A stretch of DNA of 34,364 nt from JANLUX01 sp031363705 (lineage in GTDB: Bacteria; Bacteroidota; Bacteroidia; AKYH767-A; OLB10). Shown piece by piece: positions 24,014 through 31,525 of this stretch (its first letter is position 1; every line of letters starts with the position of its first letter). Where the stretch lies: NCBI GenBank assembly GCA_031363705.1, contig JANLUX010000240.1:1-34364 (forward strand). The letters run 5' to 3'. The notes under the pieces were generated by a model. That model saw nothing but the letters and a program-made list of their open reading frames with translations. It was not told the DNA's origin and searched no databases. The position numbers were made by a program, and so were the translations under genes.

Positions 24014-24078
24014 TTGTCATGTTGACGAAGGAAGCATCTCTTAAATGTCGCGAGATGCTTCCTTCGTCAGCATGACAA
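24014..24078. repeat. REP-like inverted repeat, second copy with arms in opposite order
   Basis: The arm 24014-24040 pairs with 24052-24078 over 27 positions with one wobble (G-T), around an 11-base spacer. The monomer differs from the 11838-11902 copy mainly at one central position (CCTTCG for CCTACG), changed on both arms. Here the GATGC ends face the loop, whereas at 11838-11902 the GACA ends do. It lies between two plus-strand genes. Confidence 0.75.
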
Positions 24079-24144
24079 TTTGATATTTGTAAGAAATTTT
24101 TTCACGCTCCTGCTTTTTAAATATTTTTACCCGACCTTATTAAG

Positions 24145-24828
24145 ATGATTAAACTGTGGGTGATTACAATTATTTCTTTCTCTCTGATGTTCGGAGAAGG
24201 ACCGCAACAGCCATCCAAAAAAAAGTTTATTGAGGGCAAAGCTTCTTATTACGGAAAAGAATTTGAAGGACGTAAAACAGCTAACGGAGAAATTTTTTCC
24301 AACGCTAAGTTTACAGCTGCACATCGCAAATATCCTTTTAATACTTACCTGCGTGTAATTAATCTTAAAAATCATTTGAGTGTTACGGTAAGGGTGAATG
24401 ATCGCGGACCTTATAACTATACCCGTATAGTTGATTTGTCTGAAACTGCAGCACGAAGAATTGGTTCTTACATGCACGGACTTACAACAGTACGAATAGA
24501 GGAACTGAATATTCTGCAACGCAACAAAGAAATTGACCGCTTGTTTACCTGTACAGACGTGTTGGATTGTTTGGGTAACGAAGAAAAGCTTTCTGGTTTT
24601 TCATTATCCCTTTATACTACTTCTGATCTCATCCACATACTTTATCTTGCCAACGAACTTTACCTGCAGGAAGATGTGGATAAGGTTTACATAGTGGGAA
24701 ATGGCGATGGCAGGAATAGAAAATACCAGATGGTGATTTCAAATTATCCTACAAAAAAAGAAGCGTTAGTTGCAAAAGATTTTTTTGAGAGAAAGGGGTT
24801 TATGAAAGTTGGATTGATGAAAAGTTGA
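24145..24828 (+). CDS. rlpA: RlpA-like septal ring lytic transglycosylase family protein
   Basis: The 227-residue protein opens with a short hydrophobic leader (MIKLWVITIISFSLMFG), followed by a double-psi beta-barrel domain: GKASYYGKEFEGRKTANGE near residues 30-48, FTAAHRKYPFNTYLRV, VTVRVNDRGPY and RIVDLSETAAR. The VNDRGPY and DLS motifs are the usual RlpA active-region signatures (cleavage of peptidoglycan lacking stem peptides). The C-terminal ~75 residues look like a weak SPOR-type repeat (KYQMVISNYPTKKEALVAKDF). There is no lipobox. The last 19 codons plus the stop are duplicated at 25354-25414, beyond the HicBA module. Confidence 0.87.
   Translation: MIKLWVITIISFSLMFGEGPQQPSKKKFIEGKASYYGKEFEGRKTANGEIFSNAKFTAAHRKYPFNTYLRVINLKNHLSVTVRVNDRGPYNYTRIVDLSETAARRIGSYMHGLTTVRIEELNILQRNKEIDRLFTCTDVLDCLGNEEKLSGFSLSLYTTSDLIHILYLANELYLQEDVDKVYIVGNGDGRNRKYQMVISNYPTKKEALVAKDFFERKGFMKVGLMKS
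24769..24828 (+). repeat. rlpA 3' tail, copy A of a direct repeat flanking hicBA
   Basis: This is the native coding copy, ending at the rlpA TGA (24826-24828). By hand alignment about 50 of 61 positions match 25354-25414, including GTTGCAAAAGATTTTTT at the left and ATGAAAGTT ... AAAAGT plus a stop at the right. Confidence 0.8.
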
Positions 24829-24846
24829 ATAGCTTATTGCAACAGG

Positions 24847-25071
24847 TTATTTAAGTTCATTAAATTCATCAATAGTGATTTGGGCCTGAAGCAATATTTT
24901 GCGTAACAATCCCACACCAAGTTCCTTGTGCTGCGGAATTGAAAGTGTATATAAATAACCATCTTTTATCATCATTACGTGAGAACCTTTTTGCCGCATA
25001 ACTTTCCATCCTTTACGTTTAAGTTTTTTTACTGCCTCTGCTCCTGAGCATAATTTTAATGCTCCGCTCAT
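24847..25071 (-). CDS. hicA: HicA-type mRNA interferase toxin
   Basis: The 74-residue protein has the double-stranded-RNA-binding-like HicA fold, with its catalytic His in RQKGSHVMM (near residues 26-34) and the typical ending IPQHKELGVGLLRKIL. HicA toxins cut mRNA independently of ribosomes. The ATG (25071-25069) overlaps the hicB stop by four bases (ATGA), so it is coupled as the second gene. The pair lies between the two copies of the rlpA tail. Confidence 0.9.
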   Translation of the reverse strand: MSGALKLCSGAEAVKKLKRKGWKVMRQKGSHVMMIKDGYLYTLSIPQHKELGVGLLRKILLQAQITIDEFNELK

Positions 25072-25283
25072 ACTTTAACGGCAATTCTTTTACCCCAGGT
25101 ATTCTTAGTTTTTTTTAATTTACTTTTTTCATTCATTACTTCTAACCATCCTTCAATAGCTTCCTTGATGTTGCGTGTAACTTCTGCAAGCGTTTTTCCC
25201 TGGGTAAAACATCCTGGCAAAGCAGGCACTTCTGCAACATAATATCCTGATTCATCTTTTTCTATAACAACATCTAATTTCAT
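25068..25283 (-). CDS. hicB: HicB-type antitoxin
   Basis: This 71-residue protein has the HicB/UPF0150 fold: MKLDVVIEKDESGYYVAEVP, LPGCFTQGKT and LAEVTRNIKEAIEGWLE. It is the antitoxin-first member of the operon. No separate DNA-binding domain is obvious in the basic tail (KKTKNTWGKRIAVKV), which may serve that role. The ATG at 25283 is chosen because it opens the conserved domain and follows a promoter box; an upstream start would run through that promoter. Confidence 0.88.
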   Translation of the reverse strand: MKLDVVIEKDESGYYVAEVPALPGCFTQGKTLAEVTRNIKEAIEGWLEVMNEKSKLKKTKNTWGKRIAVKV

Positions 25284-25300
25284 AGCAATAGCTTTTTTTT

Positions 25301-25332
25301 CAAAGATAATTCTTTCATATCCGTAATGCAAA
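25301..25332 (-). promoter_or_regulatory. Promoter of hicBA
   Basis: On the minus strand TTTG (25332-25329), a 20-base spacer and TATCTTTG (25308-25301) form a near-consensus Bacteroidota promoter, 17 bases before the hicB ATG. The geometry is identical to the zeta-like module promoter at 4451-4482. Confidence 0.75.
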
Positions 25333-25353
25333 AACAAATCCCAAAAATTCCTT

Positions 25354-25414
25354 GTTGCAAAAGATTTTTTAAGAGGAAAGGATTTTTATGAAAGTTAATT
25401 TGCTAAAAAGTTAA
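25354..25414 (+). repeat. Duplicated rlpA 3' tail, copy B (non-coding remnant)
   Basis: After a small frameshift it still reads ...FMKVNLLKS-stop, against FMKVGLMKS-stop in rlpA, and TAA stands in place of TGA. Its last bases (25403-25414) also encode the last codons and TAG of the convergent Nudix gene. This suggests that rlpA and the Nudix gene originally overlapped tail to tail at this copy. Confidence 0.8.
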
Positions 25415-25864
25415 TTCCTTTTTTATCATTCCAGAAACCCTTTTCTCAATCGGAAAAGTAAAATCATCTTCTTTCAATTCTTTAATACTGCTCCAATAAA
25501 ATTGTTCATCACCTTCTTTTAATTCTGAAATGGATTTTCGTTTAAAATAATTTTCTGAAATAAGTTCCGTACTCTTTACTAAATAAAAAATGCTGATCAC
25601 CTGTTGTTTGCTGTTGAATACTGATGGAACAAAAAAGTCGGTGGTATAAAAATGCCGGATGATTCCAATTTCAATATTTAATTCTTCTCTGAACTCACGC
25701 TTCACAGCATCAATTGTTCCTTCGCCAAACTGCAATCCGCCACCTGGAAATTTGCGAATACAAGTACTGTAACGTTTTTCCTCTGCAATTAAAATTTCTT
25801 TTTGTTCATTCAATAACAAACCATAAACCCGTACATTGAAAATTGTTTCACCAGGCAAACTCAT
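25403..25864 (-). CDS. Nudix hydrolase
   Basis: This 153-residue protein has a Nudix box at residues 42-64 (GGLQFGEGTIDAVKREFREELNI). It follows GX5EX7REUXEEX closely, with Asn where the last Gly is usual. The opening FNVRVYGLLLNEQKEILIAEE and the ending (EGDEQFYWSSIKEL) are typical of small nucleotide-sugar or (d)NTP Nudix enzymes; the substrate is unknown. Its start lies within the truncated sterol-desaturase remnant, and its stop lies in the duplicated rlpA tail. Confidence 0.87.
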   Translation of the reverse strand: MSLPGETIFNVRVYGLLLNEQKEILIAEEKRYSTCIRKFPGGGLQFGEGTIDAVKREFREELNIEIGIIRHFYTTDFFVPSVFNSKQQVISIFYLVKSTELISENYFKRKSISELKEGDEQFYWSSIKELKEDDFTFPIEKRVSGMIKKELTF

Positions 25865-26132
25865 CTTCGTTTATTTTCACCTTGAAACTTGTTGAACAGG
25901 TAACTACAAAAAACACAAAACCTTTCACACCTAAATCCAGGCAATAATTTAATATACCAATAGTAACATTGTTAAAGCTGTCTTTGAAATGATAAAGGCC
26001 GAGTTGCTCGCGAACACTGAACCAGCTCTCAATCATTACAGCGATAATACCTGTTACAGTGAGCCAGAATTCTATACTATGCATGAAGTGGAAATTGTAA
26101 ATAATGATGACAAATTTATCAAAACCTTGCAT
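25848..26132 (-). pseudogene. 5' remnant of a sterol desaturase/fatty acid hydroxylase family gene
   Basis: The 94-codon reading frame encodes IEFWLTVTGIIAVMIESW, VREQLGLYHFKDSFNN and VTIGILNYCLDLGVKGFVFF, which resemble the N-terminal membrane region of the FAH/sterol desaturase family. It stops before any of the HxxxH / HxxHH iron-binding motifs, and the final residues (CSTSFKVKINEDEFAW) no longer look like the family. Full proteins are about 250-400 residues, so most of the gene is missing, consistent with deletion next to the HicBA/Nudix insertion region. The likely original start is the ATG at 26084 or 26132. Confidence 0.65.
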
Positions 26133-26286
26133 GATTTAATCTTCGTTGAGAGGAGTTAAAAATATTGTTTATACAGGGGAAATTATCAACAGTAAGCCGT
26201 TAGCCGTTTGTTTTGTCAGATTAATTCAAAAATTATTTATTTTATTATCTCTGCATCCTAAATTGGCTTCAATTAATAAAACTTAT

Positions 26287-27168
26287 ATGAAAAAAATATT
26301 ATTTACCCTCTCCCTTATTTCAATATTATTTGTTGCCTGTAAAAAAGAGGACACCGTTCCACCTTCGCTATCAACAACTGAAGTAAGGCTTGCACCGCTG
26401 CAGATTGCTGTTCCTTCCACCTTCACGCAAAAGATGCTGATAGAAATGTTAAGCACCGTTCATTGTGCTACCTGTCCTGATGCTGAACAAAAGTATCGTA
26501 ACATAGCTGCTGCACATCCTGATCGCGTTTATGGAATTTCTATTCACAACAATGATGCAATGGAAACACCGCTGTATAACTTTATTGACAGTGTTTTTAC
26601 TATTCCTTATTATGCTTCAGGAATGTTGAACAGAACTCCCTTTGGCGGAACACTTGTTTTACCAAAAGGAAGCTGGAATGCAAATATTAACACCTGCTTA
26701 AATAAATCAGCGAGCTGTGGTTTAAAAATTAATTCTTCAATAAGCGGAAATAATGCCACTGTAGATGTGTTTGCTGGATTCAATACGTTTTTATCTGGCA
26801 ATTATAATCTTACTGTTTATTTATTTGAAAATGGTGTTGCAGGAACTGGCTCAGGTTATAACCAGGCAAATTATTATAACAACACTACCGGAAGCCCCTT
26901 CTATGGTTTGGGTAATCCTATTATCGGTTATCAGCATGATTTTGTTCAACGCAAAGTACTCACTTCCAATTTAGGTGATGTCATTCATCCTTTTTCCGGT
27001 AACCGGAATGGATGTGTAAAGCGTTCTTTTAATATTAATATCAGTGGTTATAATGCGAATAAATTATATGTAATTGCTTTTATCAATAAAGTGGGCACCA
27101 CAAGCACTACGCATGAGGTTATTAATGTGCAGCAAACCAAACTTGGGGCGAATAAAAACTTCGATTAA
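26287..27168 (+). CDS. Omp28-related outer membrane lipoprotein, copy 1
   Basis: The 293-residue lipoprotein has lipobox FVAC at residues 16-19 (MKKILFTLSLISILFVACKK). An Omp28-type thioredoxin-like domain follows (KMLIEMLSTVHCATCPDAEQ) with a CxxC motif near residues 60-63, then IHNNDAM and a beta-rich C-terminal half ending in VINVQQTKLGANKNFD. Omp28 proteins are surface or outer-membrane-associated in Bacteroidota; a redox function is possible but unproven. The ATG at 26287 opens the signal peptide. A paralogue follows after a strong terminator. Confidence 0.82.
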   Translation: MKKILFTLSLISILFVACKKEDTVPPSLSTTEVRLAPLQIAVPSTFTQKMLIEMLSTVHCATCPDAEQKYRNIAAAHPDRVYGISIHNNDAMETPLYNFIDSVFTIPYYASGMLNRTPFGGTLVLPKGSWNANINTCLNKSASCGLKINSSISGNNATVDVFAGFNTFLSGNYNLTVYLFENGVAGTGSGYNQANYYNNTTGSPFYGLGNPIIGYQHDFVQRKVLTSNLGDVIHPFSGNRNGCVKRSFNINISGYNANKLYVIAFINKVGTTSTTHEVINVQQTKLGANKNFD

Positions 27169-27217
27169 GAAAAATAAATTATTGTGAAGGGATAATTTTT
27201 GTCACCTTCATTTCAGT

Positions 27218-27262
27218 AAAACACCAGGTATCATAACGTATAGTTGTGATACCTGGTGTTTT
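27218..27262 (+). terminator. Rho-independent terminator between the two Omp28-like genes
   Basis: The arms 27218-27237 and 27243-27262 pair over 20 positions (core ACACCAGGTATCA / TGATACCTGGTGT) with one wobble and a five-base loop. The A run and T run at the base could work in both directions. Confidence 0.85.
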
Positions 27263-27379
27263 CAATTTTATGCAGTACTAAAAATTTTTTGAGATGTAAG
27301 AAATCCCCATAAATTGCCCACACTACGTTTTGGTAATGATGTAAATATTGTGGAAACAAAAACAAAAAAATATATACCA

Positions 27380-28252
27380 ATGAAAAAGAATCTATTATTA
27401 CTCTTCGTACTTGCTATCGCATTTGCATCTTGTAAAAAGGAAGATGCAACTCTTACACCCGCTAACTCAGAAAATACTCAAAGGAGTATTTCCTCCGGAC
27501 TGCGCTTCACCAAAAAAGTTTTAATTGAAGAATTTGTTGGTTGCAGTTATGCCAACACCCCTTGCTCTAATTATTTGCTTAACTCCATTGCGTCTGCCAA
27601 TTCAAATCGTATTTATGTTGCATCGTTGCATCTTAATGATGTAATGGAAATAGGACAAAATCTTCCTTTGGCAAACAGCTTTAGTAATGGTAACACCATC
27701 ACTGTACCGAGTGCCATGATAAACAGAACAGGTAACACGGGATCACGATTGATGAACTGGCAACAATATAACGGAACTATTCAGCAATCACTTGCACAAA
27801 GTGCATCCTGCGGATTAGCCATTTCAACAAGGGTGGGCAATAACTCCACCGATATTGAAGTAATGACAAAATTTAATTCCACATTAAGTGGCGCATATAC
27901 CGTAAGTGCTTACCTGGTTCATGAAAGTATAAATTCAAACGCATCCAATTATGGTCAGGCCAATGCTTTTAATAACACAACTAATAGTCCATTCTTCGGA
28001 GCAGGTAATCCTATATTGCCTTACAATCATCAGAATGTAGTTTTCAAAATGCTTACTGCAACAAATGGAGGAAAAATAAATGCAACAGCTCAGGTTTCAG
28101 GTGGTGTTGATACACAACGATTCAGCAGTGATATTACTGCAACTCAGATGGCTAAAGATTGTTATGTAATTGCCTTTATTACAAATATGACAACGCGTGA
28201 AATAGTGAATACACAGAAAGTGAAATTGGGAATGAATAAAAGCTGGGATTAA
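27380..28252 (+). CDS. Omp28-related outer membrane lipoprotein, copy 2 (CxxC lost)
   Basis: The 290-residue lipoprotein has lipobox FASC (MKKNLLLLFVLAIAFASCKK). It is paralogous to the preceding gene across its length: KKVLIEEFVG, SLHLNDVME, a shared QANxxNNTTxSPFxGxGNPI stretch and the ending QKVKLGMNKSWD. The redox-like HCATC of copy 1 is replaced by GCSYANTPC, so the CxxC spacing is gone. The two genes are separated by a terminator and so are probably expressed independently. The ATG at 27380 begins the signal peptide. Confidence 0.82.
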   Translation: MKKNLLLLFVLAIAFASCKKEDATLTPANSENTQRSISSGLRFTKKVLIEEFVGCSYANTPCSNYLLNSIASANSNRIYVASLHLNDVMEIGQNLPLANSFSNGNTITVPSAMINRTGNTGSRLMNWQQYNGTIQQSLAQSASCGLAISTRVGNNSTDIEVMTKFNSTLSGAYTVSAYLVHESINSNASNYGQANAFNNTTNSPFFGAGNPILPYNHQNVVFKMLTATNGGKINATAQVSGGVDTQRFSSDITATQMAKDCYVIAFITNMTTREIVNTQKVKLGMNKSWD

Positions 28253-28281
28253 AAAAAATGAGTTAAGTGAATGTTGGATTG

Positions 28282-28309
28282 AAAAAGAGCGCTGCACAGC
28301 GCTCTTTTT
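28282..28309. terminator. Bidirectional terminator between convergent genes
   Basis: AAAAAGAGCGCTG (28282-28294) pairs perfectly with CAGCGCTCTTTTT (28297-28309) around a two-base loop, with A and T runs on both sides. It serves the Omp28-like gene and the convergent Nudix gene. Confidence 0.85.
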
Positions 28310-28939
28310 TTATTTTATCAAAGTGCAAAGTTCACTGATCATCATTGCAGAAGCACCCCATATTTTATAATCTCCAAAAGAATAATAAGGTGCATTGATG
28401 ATGCTTCCATCATAACTTGTGAAATCAAATGTTGACATTCCATCATGTTTTAAAAACAAATCAAGTTCAGGAATCAATACTTTTTTTACTTCCGCAGTGT
28501 TTAAAATAAATTCAGGTAATTGATCAATGATTCCAACAAAAGGATGAACCAGATAATTACTTACCGGAATATACAACTCAGTAAGCTCTCCTGAAATTTT
28601 TATTGAGGATGGATTAACACCAATCTCCTCATACGTTTCACGCAAAGCCACATCAATCAAAGTTGCATCATCCAGTTCTCTTCTTCCTCCGGGAAAACTT
28701 ATTTGTCCTGAATGGGCTCTGCCATCACCATCGCTTCGCTCAATCATTATCAAATGTGGTTGGTTATTGATTGGAAATAAAATAATCATCACACATCCTG
28801 TTTTGTAAGATGGATTGCGTTCAAGATAAAATGCCGTGGATTTCCTGTGAAAAGGAGCAAGCAGCTGTTGTGCTTCGTAACCCGGAAGGGGATTGTTAAA
28901 AGCAGTGTGAAGTTTTGCAATACATTCAGTAAAATTCAT
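28310..28939 (-). CDS. CoA pyrophosphatase-type Nudix hydrolase
   Basis: The 209-residue protein has the UPF0035/CoA signature HSGQISFPGGR near residues 76-86, then DATLIDVALRETYEEIGV, completing the Nudix box, with Asp where the first Glu is usual. Family members (NudL/YeaB, PCD1) hydrolyse CoA and oxidised CoA to phosphopantetheine and 3',5'-ADP. Six bases separate it from the upstream ABC exporter gene, so the two are probably co-transcribed. Confidence 0.85.
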   Translation of the reverse strand: MNFTECIAKLHTAFNNPLPGYEAQQLLAPFHRKSTAFYLERNPSYKTGCVMIILFPINNQPHLIMIERSDGDGRAHSGQISFPGGRRELDDATLIDVALRETYEEIGVNPSSIKISGELTELYIPVSNYLVHPFVGIIDQLPEFILNTAEVKKVLIPELDLFLKHDGMSTFDFTSYDGSIINAPYYSFGDYKIWGASAMMISELCTLIK

Positions 28940-28945
28940 GAATGA

Positions 28946-30727
28946 TCAGGATACAACTGTTTGTCCGTTTCCTGTTACTCGTTGAATTTGCTTACGCTCA
29001 CCAATCTGCTGACGCCACATTGCATAATACAATCCTTTTAAATCAAGCAACTCGTTATGCTGACCTTGTTCGATGATATGACCTTTCTCTAAAACATAAA
29101 TCCGGTCAGCATGCATTACGGTTGACAAACGGTGGGCAATTAAAATGTTAATGTGATTCCTGTTAACAGAAATTTCACGAATGGTATCTGTAATTTCTCC
29201 TTCAGTTAATGAATCAAGCGATGATGTTGCTTCATCAAAAACAAGCAATGAAGGTTTACGTAACAACGCACGTGCAATGGACAAACGTTGTTTTTCTCCC
29301 CCTGAAACTTTTACTCCGCCTTCGCCAATTAAAGTATCCAAACCTTTATCTGCACGATCAAGCAAGTTTTGCAGCGCTGCTTTGCGCAACATATCCAGAC
29401 ACATTTCATCTGTTGCTTCAGGTGCAACAAATAATAAATTTTCGCGGATAGTACCAGCAAAAAGTTGTGTGTCCTGCGTTACCAAGCCGATCTGTGCACG
29501 TAATTCATCCAGGTTTACATCATCAGAAGGAAAATTATTGTAAAGAATTTTTCCGGATAACGGACGATACAATCCCACCAGTAATTTTACCAATGTTGTT
29601 TTTCCGGATCCTGATGGTCCAACGAATGCAATCGTTTCGCCCATTCCTGTGGTGAAAGAAATATTGTTGACAGCATTGCTATTTGCTGTTTGATGACGGA
29701 ATGTAACATTGTCAAATTGAAAACGTGTGATGGGTCCTAACACAACCGGTTTTAATGGACGTGGCTCCGGTTTTATATCTAATATCTCTTTGAAGTTTGC
29801 TAACGAAACTTCTGTTTCGCGATAAATATTTATAATGTTCCCCATCTCCTGCAAAGGACCAAAAATGAAAAATGAATAAATAAACATGGTGGTGAATTGC
29901 CCTACCGTAATTTGCTGCGTGGAAATTAAATACATCATCACACCAAGAATTGTAACACGAAGTAAATTCACACAAGTGCCTTGTATAAAACTCAGGCTTC
30001 TTACATAACGCACTTTCTTTAACTCAAGTTTTAAAATTTTTTGCGTTGTATTATTAAGGCGGTTTATTTCCTGTTGTGCAAGTCCTAAACTTTTTACAAG
30101 CTCAATATTGCGAAGAGATTCTGTGGTAGTTCCGGCTAAGGCTGTCGTTTCCGCCACAATTGTTTTCTGAACTTTTTTAATGTTCTTACTCAACACCGAA
30201 CTCAGTATGCCGATGATTGGGATTGCAGAAAAATAAATGGGTGCAATGATCCAGTTTACATTGATTGTATAAACAACAACCACTACAATTCCTACTATTG
30301 AAACAAAAAGAATATTGATAAATGCTGTAAGTAATCGTTCTACATCAGTTCTTACTTTTTGCAGTTTGCCTAATGTTTCTCCACTGCGTTGATCTTCAAA
30401 AACCGAATAAGGTAGTTCGAGTGAATGACGTATTCCATCAGAATAAATTTGTGCACCTATTTTCTGAATAATCACATTTAAAAAATAATCCTGGAAATTT
30501 TTTGCGATGCGTGATACCATTGCCACACCAATAAGCGCAAGTAAAAACATGCCCACTGAATTCCAGAATTCACTACGTTGTAAGTCAGTAAAATGACTTG
30601 CTTTATCAATCATTTTTCCAAGTATAAAAGGATCCATCATGGAAAAAACCTGGTTAATGGAAGCAAGTAACAAAACAAACAACATCAGTTGCCAGTACTG
30701 CCGGAGATACGAATAAAGAAGTTTCAT
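28946..30727 (-). CDS. ABC exporter, fused membrane and ATPase domains
   Basis: This 593-residue half-transporter has a six-helix type I exporter domain (about residues 1-310), then an ATPase domain with Walker A GPSGSGKTT near 370, signature VSGGEKQRLS near 472, Walker B LLVFDEATSSLD near 490 and the H-loop IAHRLST. It resembles MsbA/MdlB-type lipid or drug exporters and would act as a dimer. The substrate is unknown. A TATTTTTA box on the minus strand (30742-30735) lies seven bases before the ATG. Confidence 0.92.
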   Translation of the reverse strand: MKLLYSYLRQYWQLMLFVLLLASINQVFSMMDPFILGKMIDKASHFTDLQRSEFWNSVGMFLLALIGVAMVSRIAKNFQDYFLNVIIQKIGAQIYSDGIRHSLELPYSVFEDQRSGETLGKLQKVRTDVERLLTAFINILFVSIVGIVVVVVYTINVNWIIAPIYFSAIPIIGILSSVLSKNIKKVQKTIVAETTALAGTTTESLRNIELVKSLGLAQQEINRLNNTTQKILKLELKKVRYVRSLSFIQGTCVNLLRVTILGVMMYLISTQQITVGQFTTMFIYSFFIFGPLQEMGNIINIYRETEVSLANFKEILDIKPEPRPLKPVVLGPITRFQFDNVTFRHQTANSNAVNNISFTTGMGETIAFVGPSGSGKTTLVKLLVGLYRPLSGKILYNNFPSDDVNLDELRAQIGLVTQDTQLFAGTIRENLLFVAPEATDEMCLDMLRKAALQNLLDRADKGLDTLIGEGGVKVSGGEKQRLSIARALLRKPSLLVFDEATSSLDSLTEGEITDTIREISVNRNHINILIAHRLSTVMHADRIYVLEKGHIIEQGQHNELLDLKGLYYAMWRQQIGERKQIQRVTGNGQTVVS

Positions 30728-30836
30728 TTTTACTTAAAAATAGCAGGCAAAGTTAGGCAAATAGGCGTGAAACGTTTTTCACACAGTGATGCTTAAAAAT
30801 TCATCTGATCTTTTCTTTCATGCTATGCAATTTCCA

Positions 30837-30844
30837 TAATTTTG
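30837..30844 (+). promoter_or_regulatory. -7 box of the gene at 30874
   Basis: TAATTTTG matches TAnnTTTG and lies 29 bases before the ATG at 30874. The -33 element is poor. Confidence 0.5.
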
Positions 30845-30873
30845 AACGTTGTATTAAAAAACAAAACATAAAA

Positions 30874-31389
30874 ATGAAACGAATTAATTTTCTGCTTTTT
30901 GCAATCGCACTTCCCTTCTTCGGCATATCACAACATTCAGTAACTCTTAAATCAGGCGAGAAAATGAATGGCGAAGTGCAGTCTTTAAAAGATGGTGTAA
31001 TTAGTTTTTCTTTCAAGGGCAATCCGATGACATTTAAAATTGTGGAGGTTGCTTCGATAACATTTGATCAGAGTGCACCTGTTTCAGTAAAAACTTCCTC
31101 AACAGGAACTACAACAGGAACTAAAGGTGTAAGCTTTGTGATGAATGGAAGAAAGATGACCAGGCAACCCAAGGTTGATAATCTTACGATGGAAAAAGGA
31201 ATAGTTGTGGTTGATATCACAATCAATAAATATGGCAATGTGATTAAAGCAGAACCAGGTGGTGAAGGAACTACAACTACCAGCCAGTATTTACTCACCA
31301 AAGGAAAACAAGCTGCAGAAAGCGCAGTATTTGATACAGGTCAAACAATGCCGCTGGAGCAAAAGGGAACGATTACGATTACGTTTTAA
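30874..31389 (+). CDS. Exported protein with a TonB-C-like domain
   Basis: The 171-residue protein has a signal peptide (MKRINFLLFAIALPFFGIS) and an N-terminal beta-rich segment (HSVTLKSGEKMNGEV ... DGVISFSFKGNP). The C-terminal half resembles the TonB C-terminal fold of Bacteroidota: IVVVDITINKYGNVIKAEPG, QYLLTKGKQAAESAVFD and the ending QKGTITITF. Unlike real TonB it lacks a Pro-rich linker and has a cleavable-looking leader, so it is probably periplasmic and not an energy transducer. The ATG at 30874 is chosen because it starts the signal peptide. A strong terminator follows. Confidence 0.75.
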   Translation: MKRINFLLFAIALPFFGISQHSVTLKSGEKMNGEVQSLKDGVISFSFKGNPMTFKIVEVASITFDQSAPVSVKTSSTGTTTGTKGVSFVMNGRKMTRQPKVDNLTMEKGIVVVDITINKYGNVIKAEPGGEGTTTTSQYLLTKGKQAAESAVFDTGQTMPLEQKGTITITF

Positions 31390-31407
31390 TGACTAATTTA
31401 CAGCTTT

Positions 31408-31449
31408 AACAAAGGGCAAAAGTCAATATGGCTTTTGCCCTTTGTTTTT
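31408..31449 (+). terminator. Rho-independent terminator after the TonB-C-like gene
   Basis: AACAAAGGGCAAAAG (31408-31422) pairs perfectly with CTTTTGCCCTTTGTT (31432-31446) around a nine-base loop, followed by T residues. Confidence 0.85.
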
Positions 31450-31525
31450 CATGTCAACTTTACTGGAAAATGGTACTTATTTTTAGTGGGGCAATCTTTG
31501 ATAAACTGTAATAAAATATTTCGAT

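Noticed and set aside
30874..31389. True TonB energy transducer
   Set aside because: There is no N-terminal membrane anchor or Pro-rich linker, and no ExbB/ExbD nearby.
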